The notes beneath the pieces are model-generated. The model saw only the letters and a program-made list of their open reading frames with translations. It had not been told where the DNA came from and did not search any database. A stretch of 64,000 nucleotides of DNA. Source: Archivesica marissinica. Taxonomy: Eukaryota > Mollusca > Bivalvia > Venerida > Vesicomyidae. Position numbers and translations under genes: made by a program. How positions within the stretch are numbered: the stretch's first letter is position 1; every line of letters begins with the position of its first letter. Below are positions 49,001 through 61,000 of the stretch, piece by piece. The DNA is taken from assembly GCA_014843695.1 (NCBI GenBank), contig CM026398.1:20874061-20938060 (forward strand). Direction: 5' to 3'.

Positions 49001-52000
49001 TGTGGCTCTAGAGGTCAAAGGGATAGCCACTTAATATACAGTTTTGGGTATGGACACCTGTTCGTCCGTCCGTATGTACATACAGAGGTATACCTGTGGG
49101 ACTATATTAACCTGCCGACATGTCGTTCCATGCAACACTTACAGTCAACATAGCGCATACTTTCTAGAAATAGATCTGTGGTTTCCATTCAATAAAGTTG
49201 GGTATCTCATAGTTCGAGCCCTGCTGGAGCCGTTATGATTGTGCCCTTAGGCAAGGTATTTAAATACCACATGCCTCTTCTCTCTCCCTCGTGGCGATGG
49301 ATTCCATCAGGAATGAGGTCTTGAGAGTGATAAAGTTGAAAGAACTTGTTTCGCAATCAGGCTAAAATAAATTTGTGTAATCTAAGATCTATCTGTGTTT
49401 TATGGATAGAATTCTAGTGTATAGTAAGCAACAATAATGTTAATCTACCACAGACTGTCGAGGTTCCAAATAAGATTGCGCTACATTTCTACTGGTAATT
49501 AGTTTAAACATAGTTTATTTCAAACCATACTACAGCATATACAAATATACAGTTTACACAAATTTAGATACATGAATGAAAAGAGTTATTGTTATATTTT
49601 GGGTTTTACGCCTGCATCAGCACCATTTTGGGCTATATCGCCGGCGGGCAGTTTACCTAACAACACCTTTCCTGGGCAGGCTCCAGCGGTTAACCAGTAC
49701 TTGGGTGCACCAACCTCCATAAGAAACTGCCAACTTTTTCATATAAATGAGACACGGCCTGAGCGGGGCTCGAACCCATGACCATCAGTGATGATAGGTT
49801 ACAGTGGTATACAAGTCAGCGACCTTAACCACTCGACCACGGAGGCGGAGAATGAAAAGAGATTAGAATCGAAAGCTATTATAACTTCTAGAGGTCTTCT
49901 CCTATACTGGTAATTAATGTAGTGTGACATCATTTTCTTTCACAGTGAACTGAACAACGTACTTGGGGAGTTAGACAGAGATTATCAGGACATGTTGGCT
50001 CAGAAGATGAATATTGAAAACAAGCTTCATCAGCTTCAAGAGGAAAAGTTCGACATGGACCATGATGTAGAAAAACAGAAATCACATTTAAACGAGAAGG
50101 ATCGAGAAATGGAAGTACTACAGAAGGATTACGAATATGCTAAAGATAGGGAGGCTGTATTAATGGGAGATAGGTGAGTGAGGCTGTATTAATGGGAGAT
50201 AGGTGAGTGAGGCTGTATTAATGGGAGATAGGTGAGTGAGGCTGTATTAATGGGAGATAGGTGGGTGAGGCTGTATTAATGGGAGATAGTGAGTGAGGCT
50301 GTATTAATGGGAGATAGGTGAGTGAGGCTGTATTAATGGGAGATAGGTGAGTGAGGCTGTATTAATGGGAGATAGTGAGTGAGGCTGTATTAATGGGAGA
50401 TAGGTGGGTACAACATGCTAAATGTAGTGAGGCTGTATTAATGGGAGATAAGTGGGGACAACATGCTAAATGTAGTGAGGCTGTATTAATGGGAGATAAG
50501 TGGGTGAGGCTGTATTAATGGGAGATAAGTGGGGACAACATGCTAAATGTAGTGAGGCTGTATTAATGGGAGATAAGTGGGTGAGGCTGTATTAATGGGA
50601 GATAAGTGGGGACAACATGCTAAATGTAGTGAGGCTGTATTAATGGGAGATAGGTGAGTGAGGCTGTATTAATGGGAGATAGGTGGGTGAAGCTGTATTA
50701 ACGGGAGATAGGTGGGTGGGAGATAGGTGGGTACAACATGCTAAATGTAGTGAGGCTGTATTAATGGGAGATAAGTGGGGACAACATGCTAAATGTAGTG
50801 AGGCTGTAATAATAGTGGGATAAGTGGGTGAGGCTGTATTAAGGGAGATAAGTGGGGACAACATGCTAAATGTAGTGAGGCTGTATTAATGGGAGATAAG
50901 TGGGGAGGCTGTATTAATGGGAGATAAGTGGGGACAAATGCTAAATGTAGTGAGGCTGTATTAATGGGAGATAGTGGGTGAGGCTGTATTAATGGGAGAT
51001 AAGTGGGTACAACATGCTAAATGTAGTGAGGCTGTATTAATGGGAGATAAGTGGGTACAACATGCTAAATGTAGTGAGGCTGTATTAATGGGAGATATGG
51101 GATACATGCTAAATGTAGTGAGGCTGTATTAATGGGAGATAAGTGGGGTACAACATGCTAAATGTAGTGAGGCTGTATTAATGGGAGATAAGTGGGTGAG
51201 GCTGTATTAATGGGAGATAAGTGGGGACAACATGCTAAATGTAGTGAGTTGTATTACTGGGAGATAAGTGGGTACAACATGCTAAATGTAGTGAGGCTGT
51301 ATTAATGGGAGATAAGTGGGTGAGGCTGTATTAATGGGAGATAAGTGGGTACAACATGCTAAATGTAGTGAGGCTGTATTAATGGGAGATAAGTGGGTAC
51401 AACATGCTAAATGTAGTGAGGCTGTATTAATGGGAGATATGTGGATACAACCTGCTAAATGTAGTGAGGCTGTATTAATGGGAGATAAGTGGGTGAGGCT
51501 GTATTAATGGGAGATAAGTGGGGACAACATGCTAAATGTAGTGAGGCTGTATTAATGGGAGATAAGTGGGGACAACATGCTAAATGTAGTGAGGCTGTAT
51601 TAATGGGAGATAAGTGGGTGAGGCTGTATTAATGGGAGATAAGTGGGTACAACATGCTAAATGTAGTGAGGCTGTATTAATGGGAGATAAGTGGGGACAA
51701 CATGCTAAATGTAGTGAGGCTGTATTAATGGGAGATAAGTGGGGACAACATGCTGAATGAGTGAGGCTGTATTAATGGGAGATAAGTACGGACAACATCT
51801 AAATGTAGTGAGGCTGTATTAATGGGAGATAAGTGTGTGAGGCTGTATTAATGGGAGATAAGTGGGGACAACATGCTAATGTAGTGAGGCTGTATTAATG
51901 GGAGATAAGTGGGTGAGGCTGTATTAATGGGAGATAAGTGGGTGAGGCTGTATTAATGGGAGATAAGTGGGTGAGGCTGTATTAATGGGAGATAAGTGGG

Positions 52001-55000
52001 GACAATATGTTAAATGTAGTGAGGCTGTATTAATGGGAGATAAGTGGGGACAACATGCTAAATAGGGCAACAAAAATATAATTATGTTCTTGTGTTTTTG
52101 ATAGGGCAACACTAGATTTAAATCTACGACATATTCACCTGGAAAAGAAAAACGCCCATGATATTCATTCAAGAAAACTCCGAGAAAAAGACAGGGATAT
52201 AAGAAATCTGAAAAAGGGAGACCTTCATCTGAGAGTGGCTGACGAAACTTTAAATCATACAAAATTAATTCACGAGAAGATAAAGGGACAGGTGGACTCC
52301 TTACCAAAAGATGACGGTACACTGTTGAAGAAGAGGGAAGAGTTACAAAAAGAGGTTGAACAGACCAAACGAGCATTAGCAACTCAGGTATACCATGGAA
52401 ATAAAAACCATTGGAATTGAATCTAGTCTTAGCGCAGTGGTTAGCTCGCTTCTCACTAATGCAACCCGGGTTCGATCCTCGGACCGGGAAGTATGTGAGA
52501 TGGTACGGTGGTCGCCAGATCGGACAGATGGGTTTTCTATGGGTACTCTTGTTTCCCCCCACACGAATGACCACATATACGCTTTCATTCGCGCCAGTGG
52601 CAGTGATTAATATAAGTTGTTAGAACTTGCTTTGTGGTTTATGAACTATTGTGACTAGACTAGATTCAATTCCAGTGTTTATTATTCCTGTGGTTTATGA
52701 ACTATTGTGACTAGACTAAATTCAATTCCAGTGTTTATTATTCCTGTGGTTTATGAACTATTGTGACTAGACTAGATTCAATTCCAGTGTTTATTATTCC
52801 TGTGGTTTATGAACTATTGTGACTAGACTAAATTCAATTCCAGTGTTTATTATTCCTGTGGTTTATGAACTATTGTGACTAGACTAGATTCAATTCCAGT
52901 GTTTATTATTCCTGTGGTTTATGAACTATTGTGACTAGACTAAATTCAATTCCATTGTTTATTATTCCTGTGGTTTATGTGCTATGGTGACTAGACTAGA
53001 TTCAATTCCATAGTTTATTTTTCCTGTGGTTTATGTGCTATGGTGACTAGACTAGATTCAATTCCATAGTTTATTATTCCTGTGGTTTATGTGCTATGGT
53101 GACTAGACTAGATTCAATTCCATAGTTTATTATTCCTGTGGTTTATGTGCTATGGTGCTAGACTAGATTCAATTCCAGTTGTTTATGTGCTATGGTGCTA
53201 GACTAGATTCAATTCCATTGTTTATTATTCCTGTGGTGTATGTGCTATGGTGCTAGACTAGATTCAATTCCATAGTTTATTATTCCTGTGGTTTATGTGC
53301 TATGGTGACTAGACTAGATTCAATTCCATTGTTCATCATTCATGTGGTTTATGTGCTATGGTGATATAGCCAGGATCTCAATTATTATTTCTATTTTATA
53401 TAATTTTGAATATTGTCATTTTGAACTTGCAGAACTCGCTGACGGCCGTGGAACACGTGAAGCTGGAAGCAAGTGCTGCAGAGGAACAGAACCTGCTGTA
53501 TGAACAGAGTGACCTAAGAATAGAGGTCGTCGAGCTTACAAGACTAGCTGCTATTAAGGTAATGACATAAACAGCCGTTTCATTCACATTCCATTAGTAC
53601 TCAGGGTTTAAGCTGGTTCCATTACGATTGTGCCCTTAGGCAAGGCATTTAAATTCCACGTTGCCTCTTCTCTCTCCCTCGTGGCGATGGATTCCACCAG
53701 GAATGAGGTCTCGAGAGTGATGTATATAAGTTGAAATAACTTGTTTCGCAATCAAGCTAAAATAAATTGGTATAAAATATAAACTAAGCTGGTTCTTCAA
53801 ATAGGAAAATATTTCAGGGGAACCAGGGAGAGGTTTGTTGATTCAGCCGAGGGTTCGCCCTTCTTTTCTAACCGTTAACAGCCAATCACAACTAAAGTCG
53901 TTTTTGCAAACAGCATAGAGCTAGGTCAGAAGGCACAGAACATGCCATCTGGTCATGCTCTATGTTGTTTGCTATTCGGATAGCGGAGCTAATACACTTA
54001 TCTGAATAGCATAGATCCTGATCAGATCTGGATCTATGTTGTTTGCTATTCAGATAGCGGAGCTAATACACTTATCTGAATAGCATAGATCCTGATCAGA
54101 TCTGGATCTATGTTGTTTGCACATTCTGTCCAATTTATTCGACATATTTGACATGGTTAATTTTATTATTTATGACTTGAAAATGATTCACTTTGCTAAA
54201 GCAAGTTTACATTACAGATATATTCCTGTTTAGAAAAAAAATAACAAATTGCATTGTATGCGAGTGTTCTGGTTTTTGATGCCAGCAATATTAATAAACC
54301 ATACTAAAAGTTATGTACGCATATTAATTTCTTGCTGTTATGATTGTTGCGAGAATCACATCGTTTCCATAAATTGTAAAGTTTTATTGGTTTATATACA
54401 GTTTTACAACCGACGATTTGTATCATTTTTATAGCTTGATAAATTTTGTTGCAATTGACCTTTTGTCATTACAATTTTATACATACAGTATGTTATCTAT
54501 ATAATATTTTTAATTGTAGATATCTTGTATACAATATACTTAACCCGGCGTGATATAGCCTGAACTGTGACAATGCACCGTTAAACCAAATACTCACTCA
54601 CCAAATACTCACTCACCAAATACTCACTCACCAAATACTCACTCACCAAATACTCACTCACAGCTACATTTTTAGAAATTGTGACAGTCAGTTGAACAGA
54701 ATATATCTGGTGGTCCTTCAAAATAGGGAGATATGTCAGGTGCATTTGGGAGAAGTTTGTTAACTCAGCTGAGGGTCCGCCCTTCTTATGTGTGTGTTTA
54801 TGTTTATTTATTGTCGCTACCGGTTGCCCATATGAGTGACGCCTCTTTAAGAGATTAGTCATTTTAGATTTTTGGAGGATAGTGCAATGATACCCATTCC
54901 AGAGTCTCCTCTGGTTCTTTTACGTGCATGGTGTAAAACACCGACACGAGACCTCGGTTTAAAGTCCCATCTGAAAGACTGTTAATTTTATTAGGGTCAG

Positions 55001-58000
55001 ACGGTAGATCAAACCTGCGATCCCTGGATTACCAGTCCAGCGTGTTACCACTGGACTACAGATCCGTCTTCTTAATTTTAATATTTAATATTTATGACTA
55101 AATTAGGTATTCATTAACCCATTCAACACCAAGGAACTGCCATGGACTGGTGCATGATATTTTTAGACCAATAAATTGATAAGGAAAATTACAATTGGAC
55201 CAGTTCATTTATCAAAATAGGTAATTTTGTCTAAAAATAGTAATATTACTGGCAAAAAGTGCAGATCCTGATAAGAAAGAACGATACTGTAAATTATTTG
55301 AAGTCAACGACCGTAATCACTCGGACACAGAAGGACATTTTTAATTTACTAACACTGTCACTAATGTTACTCATAGATAATTGTTGTTTTGTGTATTTAA
55401 AGGCTGATGAAAGGGAGCAGAAGGCTCGAGATTTCATGCGCGCTGAGATGAGATACCACAAGGCCGTGGAGGACCTGAAGACCAAGCAGCTGCAGATACA
55501 AGACCATGAGAAGAAACACAAAGAAATGCAGATAAAGTAAGTTCAAATCTGTAATAATACATAGAGGATGTCTGTCTCTCTGTCTCTCTGTCTCTCTGTC
55601 TCTGTCTCTCTGTCTCTCTGTAATAATACATAGAGGATGTCTGTCTCTCTGTCTCTCTGTCTCTCTGTAATAATACATAGAGGATGTCTGTCTCTCTGTC
55701 TCTCTGTCTCTCTGTAATAATACATAGAGGATGTCTGTCTCTCTGTCTCTCTGTCTCTCTGTAATAATACATAGAGGATGTCTGTCTCTCTGTCTCTCTG
55801 TCTCTCTGTAATAATACATAGAGGATGTCTGTCTCTCTGTCTCTCTGTCTCTCTGTAATAATACATAGAGGATGTCTGTCTCTCTGTCTCTCTGTCTCTC
55901 TGTAATAATACATAGAGGATGTCTGTCTCTCTGTCTCTCTGTCTCTCTGTAATAATACATAGAGGATGTCTGTCTCTCTGTCTCTCTGTCTCTCTGTAAT
56001 AATACATAGAGGATGTCTGTCTCTCTGTAATAATACATAGAGGATGTCTGTCTCTCTGTAATAATACATAGAGGATGTCTGTCTCTCTGTAATAATACAT
56101 AGAGGATGTCTGTCTCTCTGTAATAATACATAGAGGATGTCTGTCTCTCTGTAATAATACATAGAGGATGTCTGTCTCTCTGTAATAATACATAGAGGAT
56201 GTCTGTCTCTCTGTAATAATACATAGAGGATGTCTGTCTCTCTGTAATAATACATAGAGGATGTCTGTCTCTCTGTAATAATACATAGAGGATGTCTGTC
56301 TCTCTGTAATAATACATAGAGGATGTCTGTCTCTCTGTAATAATACATAGAGGATGTCTGTCTCTCTGTAATAATACATAGAGGATGTCTGTCTCTCTGT
56401 AATAATACATAGAGGATGTCTGTCTCTCTGTAATAATACATAGAGGATGTCTGTCTCTCTGTAATAATACATAGAGGATGTCTGTCTCTCTGTAATAATA
56501 CATAGAGGATGTCTGTCTCTCTGTAATAATACATAGAGGATGTCTGTCTCTCTGTAATAATACATAGAGGATGTCTGTCTCTCTGTAATAATACATAGAG
56601 GATGTCTGTCTCTCTGTAATAATACATAGAGGATGTCTGTCTCTCTGTAATAATACATAGAGGATGGGGTGTCTGTCTCTCTGTAATAATACATAGAGGA
56701 TGGGATGTCTGTCTCTCTGTAATAATACATAGAGGATGTCTGTCTCTCTGTAATAATACATAGAGGATGTCTGTCTCTCTGTAATAATACATAGAGGATG
56801 GGATGTCTCTCTGTAATAATACATAGAGGATGGGGTGTCTGTCTCTCTGTAATAATACATAGAGGATGTCTGTCTCTCTGTAATAATACATAGAGGATGG
56901 GGTGTCTGTCTCTCTGTAATAATACATAGAGGATGGGGTGTCTGTCTCTCTGTAATAATACATAGAGGATGGGGTGTCTGTCTCTCTGTAATAATACATA
57001 GAGGATGGGGTGTCTGTCTGTAATAATACATAGAGGATGTCTGTCTCTCTGTCTCTCTGTAATAATACATAGAGGATGGGGTGTCTGTCTCTCTGTAATA
57101 ATACATAGAGGATGGGGTGTCTGTCTGTAATAATACATAGAGGATGTCTGTCTCTCTGTAATAATACATAGAGGATGGGGTGTCTGTCTGTAATAATACA
57201 TAGAGGATGGGATGTCTGTAATAATACATAGAGGATAGTAATAAACTTGAATAATTGGAATTAAAAATGATTAAATTTTGCAGATTGAAAGATTTTGCCA
57301 AGCTGTACGATGTTATAAAGAATGAACGTAACAAATGCGTAAACTTGATACAAACAAGTACACAGAAAGCTGCGGAAATGAGAGAAAAAATAAAAATCCT
57401 GCAGAATGAAATAGAGATTCAACGGACTGCTGTTACACAAAAAGACAGGTACAGCAACAATGTCATCATCATGACTTTGACAGCATCTCAAGACATCATC
57501 ATTGCAATCATTATCACAGTGGCAACATCATCATCATCATCACAATGTCGAAAAGATTATCATCATCATCACCATGGCAACATCATCACATGGCAACAAC
57601 ACCATTTATCATCACCATTACAACAGCATAACAACATCATTATCATCATCACCATGACAACATAATTATCATCACCATCAAAACATCATTGTCATTATCA
57701 TCACCATGACAACATCATTGTCATTATCATCACCATGACAACATCTTTTTCCTTATCATGACCACAACAACAACATCATTATCATCACCAATATAACATC
57801 ATTATCATCACCATGACAACATCATTATCATCACCATGGAAACATCATTATCATCACTATGCCAACATCATTATCATCACTATGCAACATCAGTATCATC
57901 ACCATGACATGTGTCATTATTTTCATTCATGACAACATCATTAACATCACAATGACAAACAATGTTATCATCACCATGACAACATCATTGTCAACACCAT

Positions 58001-61000
58001 GACCATATCATTAGCATCACCATGACAACAATATTGCACCATGCTTGCAAAGATAAATATTACATGACAACAATTTTGACTTGTTGTGTCACTACTATTT
58101 TCCTTTCTTTCCTTCCAGATATTTACAGAAACAGAGATTAAAACATATGAACAGTATAGTAATGAGGGACGGCCTGAGGAATGAGGTTGCTAAGCAACAA
58201 AGAATTGAAGAAGAAATGCACGAGACACGTGAACAACAAAAAATGGACATATTTAAATTAAATACCATGATAAATCAAGCTGAGGCACAGATGACAAAAT
58301 TGAAAAGTAGATACGACAAGGCAATAACTCATAGAAATGAAAGGTTTGTCATATAATTATCTATATCTAATAGATACGACAAGGCAATAACTTATAGAAA
58401 TGAAAGGTTTGTCATATAACTATCTACATCTAATAGATACGACAAGGCAATAACTTATAGAAATGAAAGGTTCGTCATATAATTATCTACATCTAATAGA
58501 TACGACAAGGCAATAACTTATAGAAATGAAAGGTTTGTCATATAACTATCTACATCTAATAGATACGACAAGGCAATAACTTATAGAAATGAAAGGTTTG
58601 TCATATAACTATCTACATCTAATAGATACGACAAGGCAATATCTCATAGAAATGAAAGGTTTGTCATATAAATTATCTACATCTAATAGATACGACAAGG
58701 CAATAACTTATAGAAATGAAAGGTTTGTCATATAGTAGAAGTTTGCCGCTGAGCATTGTTGGCGACATTGTTACCATTGGTTGATGAGATAATGTTGGTT
58801 ATTTCTTCTAAAACTTGTCACTTGTCGTTCTTACAGGAGTATCAAACTGATCGAGAGAGATGAAGAAGTGTGCACTTTCTATGAAAAGGTCAGCATTCAA
58901 GGTATGTCTTATATTGGCATCATCGTTCCATCTACTGCTGGTCTCTTAGGCAGTTACATAGCTTCCCCTCTCGGTTACAGCCTCATAGCTTCCCCTCTCG
59001 GTTACAGCCTCATAGCTTCCCCTCTCGGTTACAGTCTCATAGCTTCCCCTCTCGGTTACAGCCTCATAGCTTCCCCTCTCGGTTACAGCCTCATAGCTTC
59101 CCCTCTCGGTTACAGCCTCATAGCTTCCCCTCTTGGTTACAGCCTCATAGCTTCCCCTCTCGGTTACAACCTCATAGCTTCCCCTCTCAGTTACAGCCTC
59201 ATAGCTTCCCCTCTCAGTTACAGCCTCATAGCTTCCCCTCTCGGTTACAGCCTCACGGCTTCCCCTCTCGGTTACAGCCTCACAGCTTCCCCTCTTGGTT
59301 ACAGCCTCATAGCTTCCCCTCTCGGTTACAGCCTCATAGCTTCCCCTCTCAGTTACAGCCTCATAGCTTCCCCTCTCAGATACAGCCTCATAGCTTCCCC
59401 TCTCGGTTACAGCCTCATAGCTTCCCCTCTCAGTTACAGCCTCATAGCTTCCCCTCTCAGTTACAGCCTCATAGCTTCCCCTCTCATTTACAGCCTCATA
59501 GCTTCCCCTCTCGGTTACAGCCTCATAGCTTCCCCTCTCAGTTACAGCCTCATAGCTTCCCCTCTCAGTTACAGCCTCGTGATCTGAGACCTAATAGCAG
59601 TTTGGCCAATTTCTTGTACTGTCAAACCTGTCTTAAGCAGCCAGCCAAGTGGATCACATAAAGTGTCGTGGGTTGGCTGCTTTATGAAGAGGGATGACCA
59701 CTAACACAGGTTTGACAGTGGTTACATATGTTTATGATTTGTATCACATCAGGCGATACGGGGCTGGATAGTAATATGGCAGGGAGGTTACATCTGTTTA
59801 TGATTTGTATCACATCAGACGATATGGAGCTGGATAGTAATATGGCAGGGTGGTTACATATGTTTATGATTTGTATCACATCAGATGATACGGGGCTGGA
59901 TAGTAATATGGCAGGGTGGTTACGCCCGTTATGATTTGTATCACATCAGATGATACGGGGCTGGATAGTAATATGGCAGGGTGGTTACGCCCGTTATGAT
60001 TTGTATCACATCAGATGATACGGGGCTGGATAGTAATATGGCAGGCTGGTTATATCTGCTATGTTTTAGTATTCATATCAGATGATACGGGGCTGGATAG
60101 TTACTGGCTTGATGGGTACGTCTGTTACGTTTTGCATTAATATAATACGAGCCAGCATGGGTACGCCTGTAAGTTTTGCATTAATATAATACGAGCCAGG
60201 ATGGGTACGTCTGCTATGTTTTGCATTAATATAATACGAGCCAGGATGGGTACGTCTGTTACGTTTTGCATTAATATAATACGAGCCAGGATGGGTACGT
60301 CGGTGATGGTTTTTACTCAGATCAGATGGGCAGGATGGTTATATCTGTATGTTTTATATGTAGATCAGATGATACGGAATGGCAATGTTGAACTACAGGC
60401 CCGGGAGGAGGAGATCAGGTTCATACAGATGCAGATGAATGAAGAGAAGCGCTCCATCGGCGTTCTACATGCGCAGACCCCTAACCGAGTCAACCTCGAG
60501 GGAGAACTAGTCACATTACAGATACAGGTTGTCTTCTTCTCCTAGCTGACTAACATAAGCACCCGTGTCTTGGCAATCTAATCCATGATATTTACATCGC
60601 TATTGCCTTTCCTTCAATGAACGTATGTGCCCCGATTGTATACAATTTCGCACGAGTGTTTCCAACTAATGATATGCAGCTGACATGTGCATTCGATGTT
60701 ACGGGCATGCGCAGTGTTAGGCAGCGTTCGTCGCGAGAAAAGGCGTAGCTTATAGTTTATGCTGTTCCAAGGATGATCTAATTACCAGATCCCCGCCACA
60801 TGATAAGTCACAAATTTGGACTAAATACCTTTGAATTGGAAAGTGTGATATTTTCTTTCTTTGTCTCATTGAAAAGAATGATTAATGTAAATATAAGTAA
60901 TGAATCATGAGTTAATAGTTTTCATTGGGGTATGAACTACATTGGGTGTGTTTAAAGTTACCGCAGATGCCTTCGGCTTCCACACACTTTAACCATGCCC

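Noticed and set aside
55397..57334. Minus-strand open frames of 521-645 codons
   Set aside because: Read from the 31-bp array in CCDC146 intron 9 and the antisense of exon 9. The sense exons on both sides are clearly real.
57458..58075. Histidine-rich open frame continuing from CCDC146 exon 10
   Set aside because: It is read-through of the donor into CAT-rich repeat DNA. Exon 11 joins exon 10 in the correct phase and matches the family.
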